Shown here in pieces: positions 8,962-16,832 of a stretch of DNA of 64,000 bases. Numbering within the stretch: the first letter of the stretch is position 1; every line of letters starts with the position of its first letter. The stretch comes from JAVWJP01 sp036638975 (GTDB lineage: Bacteria > Bacillota > Clostridia > Oscillospirales > Ruminococcaceae). The stretch lies in contig JAVWJP010000001.1 in the NCBI GenBank assembly GCA_036638975.1, positions 1-64,000 of the forward strand, given 5' to 3'. Position numbers and translations under genes: made by a program. Below the pieces are notes generated by a model that saw only the letters and a program-made list of their open reading frames with translations, searched no databases and was not told the origin of the DNA.

Positions 8962-8985
8962 TTTTTGGCTTCCTTCCTTGTCTGT

Positions 8986-9049
8986 GCTAATTTATCTTTG
9001 CTAAACAAAACATATGTAGCTTTATAATAAATTAGCAGTGACACAACAA
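8986..9049 (-). promoter_or_regulatory. Promoter of the small DUF-dapL unit with flanking inverted repeat
   Basis: Minus strand TTGTTG (9044-9049) and TATAAA (9021-9026) are 17 bp apart. A perfect 10-bp inverted repeat, GCTAATTTAT at 8986-8995 and ATAAATTAGC at 9027-9036, brackets the -10 box and start region. The rest of 9050-9358 contains no gene that can be supported. Confidence 0.5.
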
Positions 9050-9358
9050 ATAAATTCCATTTATTTACATTTTAGCAGAAGTTATTTTGATTTACAACGG
9101 AAACCGTTCGCCTTTTTTTGCATACACTTTAAATATTATAGCACAAAAACGCGAGTCGGCAAGACGATTAGCTTTTACTGTGTAACTTTATGGAGATTTT
9201 TAAAATTTTTTGGCGAACGAAATTTATATTTGATGCAACAATGCGGTATATCATAATCAAAGCGCAAAGAGCGGCGAGGTGCTTTAGGTATGCTTAACCG
9301 TTTAGCTGGATTCACTATTAAACAGTTTTTAAAAAATTGTAAACAAATTTAACTTTGC

Positions 9359-9387
9359 TTGCTTTTTCTTGTTGTTTGTACTATAGT
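9359..9387 (+). promoter_or_regulatory. htpG promoter
   Basis: TTGCTT and TATAGT are spaced by 17 bp. The expected transcription start falls at the left edge of the CIRCE element, the usual arrangement for HrcA repression. Confidence 0.7.
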
Positions 9388-9391
9388 GATA

Positions 9392-9418
9392 TTAGCACTC
9401 TGGTACATTGAGTGCCAG
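9392..9418 (+). promoter_or_regulatory. CIRCE element (HrcA operator)
   Basis: TTAGCACTC-N9-GAGTGCCAG matches the CIRCE consensus TTAGCACTC-N9-GAGTGCTAA in all of the left arm and in seven of nine bases of the right arm, with the exact 9-bp spacer. It lies between the promoter and the htpG ribosome binding site. In this family of sites HrcA represses transcription and heat stress relieves it. Confidence 0.93.
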
Positions 9419-9444
9419 AGAATATTATAAGGGTGGAATATAAA

Positions 9445-11352
9445 ATGGCAAAACAACAATTTAAAGCAGAATCCAAACGGCTTTTAGACATGATGATTCA
9501 TTCAATTTACACTCATCGCGAAATATTTTTGCGCGAGCTTATATCCAACGCAAGCGACGCAATGGATAAGCTCTATTATAAATCTCTAAGCGAGGGCATT
9601 ACAGGTCTTTCGCGTGACGATTTTGCAATAAATTTAACTGTCGATAAGTCAGCTCGTACCATAACTGTGTCTGACAACGGCTGCGGAATGACAAAAGATG
9701 AGCTTGAACAAAACCTTGGAACAATTGCAAAAAGCGGCTCGCTCAACTTTAAAAAAGAGAACGGAGATAGCGAAAAGGCCGAGGATATTGACATAATAGG
9801 GCAGTTTGGCGTTGGCTTTTACTCTGCCTTTATGATAAGCGATGACGTTAAGGTTATCAGCCGCGTCTATGGCAGCGACGAAGCATTCTGCTGGCAATCG
9901 GAGGGTGTAGAGGGCTATACTGTAGAACCCTGCGCAAAAGACGGGCACGGGACAGATGTTATTTTGAGGGTAAAAGAAAACACCGATGAAGAAAATTACG
10001 ATGAATTTTTAGAGCCTTATCGCTTGCGCCAAATAGTAGAAAAATATTCCGATTATATACGCTACCCAATAAAAATGGAAGTAGAAAAACGCCGTCCTAA
10101 AGAGGGTGCAGAGCAAAAAGAGGGCGAAGCGCCAGAGTACGAGTCATACACCGAAACCGAAACCTTAAACAGTATGGTGCCGCTTTGGAAGAAAAACAAA
10201 AACGAGATAACAGCCGAAGAAACCAATAATTTTTACAAAGAAAAGTTTCACGATTATGAGGACCCCGCCCGCACAATATACAGCAGTACAGAGGGCAGCG
10301 CTACATACAACGCACTGTTGTTTATACCTTCTCGTGCTCCTTACAATTTTTATACGCGTGATTACGAAAAAGGCTTGCAGCTTTACGCAAACGGCGTTTT
10401 AATTATGGACAAATGCGCCGATTTATTGCCCGATTTCTTTAGCTTTGTGCGCGGTCTTGTCGATTCACAGGATTTAAGCCTTAATATTTCCCGCGAAATG
10501 CTACAGCATGACAGGCAGCTTAAAATTATAGAGGGCAGGCTCGAAAAAAAGATAAAGAGCGAGCTTTTGTCTATGCTTACAAGCGAACGCGAAAAATATG
10601 AAGCTTTTTATAAAAACTTTGGTTTGCAGTTGAAATACGGAGCTTATTCTGAATATGGTGCTCATAAAGAGCTTTTGCAAGATTTGCTGATGTTTGTTTC
10701 TTCAGCCGAGAAAAAGCTTGTAACTCTCACAGAATATGTCGGACGCATGACAGAGGAGCAAAAATATATCTATTATGCTTCCGGCGAAACTGTCGAGCGC
10801 ATTGCGGCACTTCCGCAGATAGAGCTGCTTCGTGAAAAGGGCTTTGAGGTGCTTTATCTTACCGATGATGTCGATGAATTTGCGCTTACAATGCTGCATG
10901 AGTTCAGCGGAAAAGAGTTTAAATCGGCAGCGTCCGGCGACTTGGGTCTGGAAACTGATGAAGAAAAAGATGCTGCAAATAAGCAAAACGATGAAAACAA
11001 GGCGCTTCTTGACGAAATGAAGTCCGATTTGGGCGACAAAGTAAGCGGAGTAAAGCTTTCGGGCAGACTAAAAAGTCACCCTGTTTGTCTTTCAAGCGGT
11101 GGCGAAATTTCACTCGAGATGGAAAAAGTTCTTAACGCAATGCCAAACGACCAAAAGGTGAAGGCAGAGCGTGTGCTGGAAATTAACGCCAATCACCCCG
11201 TGTTTAAAAAGCTTAAAGAGCTTGAAGGCACCGACGCCGAAAAGCTAAAGAGCTATACTCAGCTTTTATATACGCAGGCGCTTCTAATAGAGGGGCTGCC
11301 GGTTGAAGACCCTGTGGCTTTCTCTAATCAGATATGCGACCTGATGAAATAA
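9445..11352 (+). CDS. htpG: Chaperone protein HtpG (Hsp90)
   Basis: The 635-residue protein is bacterial Hsp90, an ATP-driven cytoplasmic chaperone dimer. The GHKL ATP-binding domain contains LISNASDAMDKL, DNGCGM and GQFGVGFYSAFM; the middle domain contains ISREMLQ; the C-terminal dimerisation domain ends at the family's usual length. An in-frame GTG at 9412 lies inside the CIRCE right arm, so the ATG at 9445 with AAGGGTGG upstream is the start. It is monocistronic, with its own promoter, CIRCE operator and terminator. Confidence 0.96.
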   Translation: MAKQQFKAESKRLLDMMIHSIYTHREIFLRELISNASDAMDKLYYKSLSEGITGLSRDDFAINLTVDKSARTITVSDNGCGMTKDELEQNLGTIAKSGSLNFKKENGDSEKAEDIDIIGQFGVGFYSAFMISDDVKVISRVYGSDEAFCWQSEGVEGYTVEPCAKDGHGTDVILRVKENTDEENYDEFLEPYRLRQIVEKYSDYIRYPIKMEVEKRRPKEGAEQKEGEAPEYESYTETETLNSMVPLWKKNKNEITAEETNNFYKEKFHDYEDPARTIYSSTEGSATYNALLFIPSRAPYNFYTRDYEKGLQLYANGVLIMDKCADLLPDFFSFVRGLVDSQDLSLNISREMLQHDRQLKIIEGRLEKKIKSELLSMLTSEREKYEAFYKNFGLQLKYGAYSEYGAHKELLQDLLMFVSSAEKKLVTLTEYVGRMTEEQKYIYYASGETVERIAALPQIELLREKGFEVLYLTDDVDEFALTMLHEFSGKEFKSAASGDLGLETDEEKDAANKQNDENKALLDEMKSDLGDKVSGVKLSGRLKSHPVCLSSGGEISLEMEKVLNAMPNDQKVKAERVLEINANHPVFKKLKELEGTDAEKLKSYTQLLYTQALLIEGLPVEDPVAFSNQICDLMK

Positions 11353-11370
11353 ACAGTAAAAAAATTATCC

Positions 11371-11418
11371 ATATCGCCCTCTCATATGCTTGCAGCACTT
11401 GAGAGGGCGATATTTTGT
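11371..11418 (+). terminator. htpG terminator
   Basis: A perfect 14-bp stem (11371-11384 with 11400-11413) and a 15-base loop are followed by TTTTG, 18 bp after the htpG stop codon. Confidence 0.92.
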
Positions 11419-11523
11419 TAAAATTTTCGTCACAGGTTTAACATTTTTGTGCTGAAAGATGTTTTTTTGGGATATGATGTGATATAATAAAAAGAAAAAA
11501 TGTTATTTAATCTATGTTAGGAG

Positions 11524-12786
11524 ATGAGGATTATAGTTACTATAAAGTCAAAAGATGTAATTTCTATTATTTGTAAAACGCTTAATAAGGTAGATGAACG
11601 TCTTGTAAACCATGGTGAACGTGTAGCATATGTAATTTACAAAATGCTAAAGTATGAAGGCGGTTTTTCTAAAGCTTTTATGGATCGCGTTGGTCTTTTG
11701 GCTGTTATGCACGATATAGGCGCATATAAGACAGATGAAATTGACAGGCTTGTGGAGTTTGAAACAAAAAATGTTTGGCAGCATTCTGTTTATGGCAGCT
11801 TGTTTTTAAAAAAGTTTTCTCCGCTTGCCGAGTTTTCAGATATAGTACTTTATCATCATTTGCCATATGACAAATTTGACAAGATAGAATGTAAATACAA
11901 ACAAATAGCGATGATGTTTTCTTTTGTGGACAGACTTGACATATATATGCATAACAACAATTTTATGGTAGAACAGCGAGAGGGCGCAGTCTTTAAAGGC
12001 TCTGCTTTTTCACCTGATGTGCTTGAGCTTTTTTATGCCGCAAATAACGAATATGGTATAATAAATAACCTTAAAAACGGCAGCTATTTGACTGAAATTA
12101 CAGAATACATAGAGAGCTGTGAATTTACCGAGGACGAGATAAATGCGTACCTTAAAATGCTGGCAGTTGTAATAGATTTTAGAAGCGAAGCCACAGTTTT
12201 ACACACGATAATGACAGTCAATATAAGCTTGGAGCTTGTTGATTTTATGAATATAGATGAGTATGGCAGACGAGCGGTTTATTACGGCGCACTTTTGCAT
12301 GATATAGGTAAAATATCAACACCGCTTTCAATACTGGAAAACCCGGGTAGGCTTACCAATGAGGAAATGCAGGTTATGAAGCTGCACGTTTCTGTAAGCG
12401 AAGAAATATTAAGACCGTATATTAACAGCGAAATATGCGATATTGCTGTGCGGCATCACGAAAAGCTGGACGGAAGCGGATATCCTTACGGGCTTAAAGC
12501 GGATAAGCTTACGCCTTGCCAAAGAGCCGTTGCGGTTGCCGACATTTTAAGTGCTCTGACAGGTGTACGAAGCTACAAAAACGGTTACAGTAAAGAGCGC
12601 ACTGTCGGTATTATAAAGGGTATGGCTGAGAATAACAAAATTTCAAGGGACATCGCCGATATTGTTCTTGTGCACTACGATGAAATAATGAAAAATGCCG
12701 AAGCCCGCAGTAAAAAAATACGTGATATATACAGCAGTATAAGCGAGGAATATGAACCGCTTTTTGTAAAATGTATGGCACTTTAG
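11524..12786 (+). CDS. Tandem HD-domain protein with C-terminal HD-GYP domain
   Basis: This 420-residue protein has two HD modules. The first, about residues 25-130, carries MHDIG, WQHSVYG and YHHLPY. The second is a complete HD-GYP domain with LLHDIGKIS and HHEKLDGSGYPYG. HD-GYP domains usually hydrolyse cyclic di-GMP. No sensor or membrane segment is visible, so the first HD may be a regulatory domain. The ATG at 11524 is only about 3 bases after TAGGAG, which is tight; a slightly later start is possible. Substrate is inferred from the family only. Confidence 0.88.
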   Translation: MRIIVTIKSKDVISIICKTLNKVDERLVNHGERVAYVIYKMLKYEGGFSKAFMDRVGLLAVMHDIGAYKTDEIDRLVEFETKNVWQHSVYGSLFLKKFSPLAEFSDIVLYHHLPYDKFDKIECKYKQIAMMFSFVDRLDIYMHNNNFMVEQREGAVFKGSAFSPDVLELFYAANNEYGIINNLKNGSYLTEITEYIESCEFTEDEINAYLKMLAVVIDFRSEATVLHTIMTVNISLELVDFMNIDEYGRRAVYYGALLHDIGKISTPLSILENPGRLTNEEMQVMKLHVSVSEEILRPYINSEICDIAVRHHEKLDGSGYPYGLKADKLTPCQRAVAVADILSALTGVRSYKNGYSKERTVGIIKGMAENNKISRDIADIVLVHYDEIMKNAEARSKKIRDIYSSISEEYEPLFVKCMAL

Positions 12787-12908
12787 ACGTTTTTTTACAT
12801 ATTTACTACTTGTTTTACTTGTGTAAATAAGATTTTTATGCTACACTTATACCTGTTATACGGGGTCTTTTTAATACATATATTATAATCGGAATGAGGT
12901 TTTTATAG

Positions 12909-13571
12909 GTGCTTACTTCGGCAAAAAATGAATTTATAGAGTTTATGATGAGCGCAGATGTATTGCGCTTTGGTGAGTTTAAAACAAAAAGCGGAAGGCT
13001 TTCTCCTTACTTTGTAAACACCGGCAACTACCGCACAGGTGCGCAGATTGCCCGTTTGGGAGAGTTTTATGCGCAGTGTATAAACGAAAGCTGCGGCGAA
13101 AACTTTACTGCAATGTTTGGCCCTGCATACAAGGGCATACCGCTTGTTACCTCGGCGGCGTCGGCTCTTGCCACCAAATATGGTATAAACAAGCCGTTTT
13201 TTTTCAACCGTAAAGAGGCTAAGGACCACGGAGAGGGCGGCGCGCTTGTTGGGTATAAGCCACAGGACGGCGACAGCGTTATAATAATAGAGGACGTTAT
13301 TACTGCCGGCACGGCGGTAAGAGAAACAATGCCGGTGCTTATGTCGGCGGCAAATATTAAAGCTGAGCATATGTTTATTTCGGTAAACCGCTGCGAGGTG
13401 GGGCAGAACCCAAATAAAACAGCGGTTATGGAAGTAAAAGATGAGTTTGGTATAAATGTTCATGCCATTGTAGATGTGCGTGACCTTTGTGAATATCTTA
13501 AAGAGCATGGCGGTTACGCCGAGGTTCTTTCTGCTATGAAAGCTTATATTGAAAAATATTGCAGATTTTAG
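12909..13571 (+). CDS. pyrE: Orotate phosphoribosyltransferase
   Basis: A 220-residue type I phosphoribosyltransferase that forms orotidine 5'-phosphate from orotate and PRPP in pyrimidine synthesis. The PRPP motif is VIIIEDVITAGTAVRE, the substrate hood region is FGPAYKGIPL, and the flexible catalytic loop is RKEAKDHGEGG. It starts with GTG with only GAGG in a distant position, so expression may be modest. It is separate from pyrC (61.9 kb) and pyrF (63.2 kb). The zinc-ribbon membrane protein follows after 12 bp. Confidence 0.95.
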   Translation: MLTSAKNEFIEFMMSADVLRFGEFKTKSGRLSPYFVNTGNYRTGAQIARLGEFYAQCINESCGENFTAMFGPAYKGIPLVTSAASALATKYGINKPFFFNRKEAKDHGEGGALVGYKPQDGDSVIIIEDVITAGTAVRETMPVLMSAANIKAEHMFISVNRCEVGQNPNKTAVMEVKDEFGINVHAIVDVRDLCEYLKEHGGYAEVLSAMKAYIEKYCRF

Positions 13572-13583
13572 GGAGGAAAACTA

Positions 13584-14222
13584 ATGACTTGTACAAAATG
13601 CGGCGCTAATATGCCTGATTCGGCTCTTTTTTGCGCACAGTGCGGTGCACCGATGCAGCAACAACCGGCAACACCACAAGAAAATGCACAGCAGCCAATT
13701 CCAACAGAAGAACAACCTATGCCTGATGCAGCACAGCGGCAGGCAGAAGAAGCTTCTTCCGAAAACAGTCAGCAGAGTAACCCAGAGCCTGCACCAAGCT
13801 ATGACGAGTTTGCACAGGCTGCAAATGCCGCGCAAAACCAAAACCCGCAGCAAGAAGCCCCGCCGCAGTACAACAACTACAACACACCGCCGCAGTACAA
13901 CCGGCAGTACAGCTACAATCCCTCACAGCAGCCGCCAATGGGTGCTGCGCCAATAAACAGCACTACATATTTAATTTTCGCCATATTGGTTACAGTTATG
14001 TGCTGTCTGCCTTTTGGCATACCTGCTATAGTTTACGCCGCAAAAATTGACAAGCTGCAAGCTATGGGAGATTTTATGGGTGCTAAGGCCGCCGCAAAAT
14101 CCTCTAAAATGTGGACAATTATTGCTGCTGCAACTATTTTGGTAGGTATAATTATTTATTTAGTCGTGATGCTCTTGGGGGTTGCGTCCTTTGGCGCTTA
14201 CGGCGGAACTTTTAACTACTAA
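13584..14222 (+). CDS. Zinc-ribbon CD225/dispanin-family membrane protein
   Basis: The 212-residue product starts with a CxxC-CxxC zinc ribbon (CTKCGANM, CAQCGAPM). A Gln/Pro/Asn-rich linker of about 100 residues follows, then a CD225/dispanin domain from about 125 to 205 with two hydrophobic segments; the signature CCLPFGIPAIVYAAKI and the GDFMGAKAAAKSSKMW segment are clear. CD225 proteins, including eukaryotic IFITMs, bend or re-enter membranes; bacterial roles are unknown. GGAGG precedes the ATG. The DUF2752 gene starts at the next base after the stop codon. Confidence 0.85.
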   Translation: MTCTKCGANMPDSALFCAQCGAPMQQQPATPQENAQQPIPTEEQPMPDAAQRQAEEASSENSQQSNPEPAPSYDEFAQAANAAQNQNPQQEAPPQYNNYNTPPQYNRQYSYNPSQQPPMGAAPINSTTYLIFAILVTVMCCLPFGIPAIVYAAKIDKLQAMGDFMGAKAAAKSSKMWTIIAAATILVGIIIYLVVMLLGVASFGAYGGTFNY

Positions 14223-14633
14223 ATGAAAAAACGAGTTATTATTGTTTTGGCAATATGCGTCGCGCTTTTTTTGGGCGCGGCGCTGCTTTTTATAAGCCCG
14301 CAGGGCGGTACGGGCATACCCTGCATGGTGCACTTTTTTACAGGGTTTTATTGTGCGGGCTGCGGGGCTTCGCGCGCTTTGCGCAGTGTCTTGCATTTGC
14401 AGTTTTACAGAGCCTTTAGGTATAACCCCTTGTTGGTTGTACTTTTGCCGTTTATAGCGGTTTATTTTATCGCCCGCATAATAGATTATATAAAAACAGG
14501 CGGCAATCATATAGATGCGCGCCTGTCATTTAAAGCTTTATTAATCGTTGCGGTCTTAATTGTTGTTTACAGTGTTTTACGCAATTTACCGTTTTACCCG
14601 TTTACATTGCTTGTTCCAACGGTTTTGCCTTAA
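14223..14633 (+). CDS. DUF2752 small membrane protein
   Basis: A 136-residue protein with three or four hydrophobic segments. The loop FTGFYCAGCGASRAL is the DUF2752 signature (a CxxCGxxRA motif next to a membrane helix). Its ATG follows the stop of the CD225-type gene with no gap, so the two products are probably made together. Function is unknown. The stop codon shares the palindrome TTAA with the stop of the convergent ACT-domain gene. Confidence 0.85.
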   Translation: MKKRVIIVLAICVALFLGAALLFISPQGGTGIPCMVHFFTGFYCAGCGASRALRSVLHLQFYRAFRYNPLLVVLLPFIAVYFIARIIDYIKTGGNHIDARLSFKALLIVAVLIVVYSVLRNLPFYPFTLLVPTVLP

Positions 14634-15109
14634 AGCGATATTTCATTAAGCTCAAAGGTTTTTTGTAAAGCATCAAGTGTTTCGTCCAAGTTGTAGCTGG
14701 TAAGCAAAAGCGAAATATCAACCTCAGAGGTTGTAATCATAAGTACCTGCGCACCTGCGCCGGCCACAGCCGAAAAAACCTTTGCGGCAACGCCCTCGGT
14801 GTGACGCATTTCTTCGCCAAAAAGCTGAATTTTACTGTTGCTGCCTGTAACAAGTGGCTTAAATTTGGGATATTTTTCTGTATAATTTTTAATAAGCGAA
14901 AGTACCTTTATAAGGTCGTGCCCACACACAGTGAATGAAACACTTATTTTGTCGCCGGTTGGTGCTGTCTGCGAAATCATATCCATGTTTATTCCGGCAG
15001 CCGCAAGGGTTGTAAATACATCGGAAATAAATTTTAGGTCTGAGCCGATTCCGTTAAAGGTTATTAAAGAAATGTCATCGCATACAGATATTTTTGTTAC
15101 ACCTTTCAT
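14630..15109 (-). CDS. Free-standing aspartokinase-type ACT-domain protein
   Basis: This 159-residue protein consists of two ACT domains and no kinase domain. The first contains SDVFTTLAAAGINMDMISQT and the second contains AAKVFSAVAGAGAQVLMITTSEVDI, both like the regulatory half of aspartokinase. The size matches the independently translated beta subunit of Bacillus subtilis aspartokinase II. A GTG at 15118 is in frame, but the ATG at 15109 has GGCGGAG 8 bases upstream and is chosen. As the last gene of asd-dapA-dapB it probably senses lysine or threonine and controls an aspartokinase encoded elsewhere; that is inference. Confidence 0.82.
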   Translation of the reverse strand: MKGVTKISVCDDISLITFNGIGSDLKFISDVFTTLAAAGINMDMISQTAPTGDKISVSFTVCGHDLIKVLSLIKNYTEKYPKFKPLVTGSNSKIQLFGEEMRHTEGVAAKVFSAVAGAGAQVLMITTSEVDISLLLTSYNLDETLDALQKTFELNEISL

Positions 15110-15139
15110 TGCAAGCACTCCGCCTTTCTTTTAAAAAAA

Positions 15140-15898
15140 TTATAATTCCGCAACTAGGTCGCTCATGTCATACATACCCGCGTGCTTTTCGGCAGTAAAC
15201 ATTGCCGCGTTTACAGCGCCTGTGGCAAATACCTCTTTGGACATGGCGCTGTGAGAAAGCGTTATAATTTCGTCCTGTCCCGCAAATATCACTTCATGCT
15301 CACCCGCTATTGTACCCCCGCGCACCGAGTGAATGCCTATCTCGTCCGTACTGCGTTTTTCGTGGATATTGTGCCTGTCATAGACAAAGTGGTAGCGCCC
15401 GTTTTGCTGTTCGTTTATGGCATTTGCAAGCATTATGGCTGTGCCGCTAGGCGCATCTACCTTTTGGTTGTGGTGCTTTTCTATAATTTCTATATCGAAG
15501 CCCTGCCCTAAAACGGCAGCGGCTTTTTTTGCCAGCCCCGCCAAAAGGTTTACCCCAAGTGACATATTAAACGAAAAGAACACGGGTATAAGCTCTGAGG
15601 CTTTTTTTAAAAGTGCAAGCTGTTCATCGTTAAGCCCTGTTGTTGCCATTACAAGCGGTGTGGCTGTGTGTACGGCATACTCGGTAACAGAGCTGCAAAG
15701 TGTCGGGTGAGAAAAATCTATAATGCAATCGGCGGCAATATTGCACAGGGCGGGGCTTGTAAAAATGGGGAAATCATCATATTTGGCACTGTTTATGTCT
15801 ATGCCAGCAACAAGCTCGCAGTCGTTGCGGTTTTTTATGCTTGCCGCTATAACGTGCCCCATTCGTCCGTTTGCACCCGAGAGTATAATTTTTTTCAT
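15140..15898 (-). CDS. dapB: 4-hydroxy-tetrahydrodipicolinate reductase
   Basis: The 252-residue enzyme reduces the DapA product to tetrahydrodipicolinate with NAD(P)H. The Rossmann motif GANGRMG is at the N-terminus and the catalytic EKHHNQKVDAPSGTA segment is intact. The open frame reaches an ATG at 15925 that overlaps the dapA stop by ATGA, but AAAGGATG 6 bases before the ATG at 15898 and the family N-terminus MKKIILSG favour the shorter form. It lies between dapA and the ACT gene. Confidence 0.94.
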   Translation of the reverse strand: MKKIILSGANGRMGHVIAASIKNRNDCELVAGIDINSAKYDDFPIFTSPALCNIAADCIIDFSHPTLCSSVTEYAVHTATPLVMATTGLNDEQLALLKKASELIPVFFSFNMSLGVNLLAGLAKKAAAVLGQGFDIEIIEKHHNQKVDAPSGTAIMLANAINEQQNGRYHFVYDRHNIHEKRSTDEIGIHSVRGGTIAGEHEVIFAGQDEIITLSHSAMSKEVFATGAVNAAMFTAEKHAGMYDMSDLVAEL

Positions 15899-15921
15899 AT
15901 AAACATCCTTTTGCTTTGTAA

Positions 15922-16812
15922 TCATTTTAAAAGTCCTAATGCGGAAAGCTCTTTTTTAAGCATTGCGCATGAGCTCTCAGAGCATTCTATAAGCGGAAGC
16001 CTGCATTTGCCTGCGTTCCAGCCGCAAAGGTTCATTGCTTCTTTTACCGGCATGGGGTTCACGTCAGAAAACAGCGCATTTATAAGTGGAAGAAGCTTTA
16101 GCTGAAGCGCGGTGCTTTCGGCAGCTTTGCCATCAAAAAACAATTTGCATATATCATGTGTTTGCTGTGGCATAACGTTTGCTAAAACTGATATTACACC
16201 CTTGCCGCCAAGTGCCAATATTGGGGTTATTTCATCGTCATTGCCCGAATATATGGCAAGGCTTTCGCCGCAAGCCTGTGCTACCTGTGCAATTTTAGAG
16301 ATATTTCCGCTTGCTTCCTTTGTTGCCACAATGTTCGGGTGTTTGGCAAGCTCGGTGTAGCTTGCCACAGAAATATCCATACCTGTGCGGCTTGGCACAT
16401 TGTACAGTATTATAGGCAGCGCGGTTGCGTCGGCAATTGTGTTAAAGTGGCGCACCAGCCCCGCCTGAGAGGTTTTGTTGTAGTACGGTGTTACTTGCAG
16501 CAGAGCATCTGCCTTTACTGCTGCTGCTTCTTTAGAAAGCCATATGGCATATGCAGTGTCGTTGCTGCCCGCTCCCGCAATGACAGGTACGCGCCCCGCA
16601 ACGTGGTCTACGGTAAATTCGATGGCTTTAAGATGCTCCTCGTCACTCATTGTAGAGCTTTCACCTGTTGTGCCGCAAATTATAATTGCATCTGTGTGGT
16701 TGATAAGCTGAAAAGATATTATGCGTGAAAGTTCATCGTAGTTTATAGAACCGTCGCTGTTCATCGGCGTTATAATGGCGACACCTGAGCCTGTAAATAT
16801 TGTCTTTTTCAT
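15922..16812 (-). CDS. dapA: 4-hydroxy-tetrahydrodipicolinate synthase
   Basis: A 296-residue class I aldolase that condenses pyruvate with aspartate semialdehyde. GTTGESSTMSDEEH is the substrate-binding loop, YNVPSRTG contains the catalytic tyrosine, and the Schiff-base lysine is in NIVATKEASGN. The start ATG matches the family N-terminus and lies 20 bp after asd. In related enzymes lysine inhibits activity; the ACT gene in the same operon suggests further lysine control. Confidence 0.96.
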   Translation of the reverse strand: MKKTIFTGSGVAIITPMNSDGSINYDELSRIISFQLINHTDAIIICGTTGESSTMSDEEHLKAIEFTVDHVAGRVPVIAGAGSNDTAYAIWLSKEAAAVKADALLQVTPYYNKTSQAGLVRHFNTIADATALPIILYNVPSRTGMDISVASYTELAKHPNIVATKEASGNISKIAQVAQACGESLAIYSGNDDEITPILALGGKGVISVLANVMPQQTHDICKLFFDGKAAESTALQLKLLPLINALFSDVNPMPVKEAMNLCGWNAGKCRLPLIECSESSCAMLKKELSALGLLK

Positions 16813-16832
16813 TAAAAAACCCCTTTTCTGTT

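Noticed and set aside
9038..9256. 72-residue ORF upstream of htpG
   Set aside because: AT-rich, no ribosome binding site, atypical amino-acid composition; the stretch is better read as noncoding between divergent promoters.
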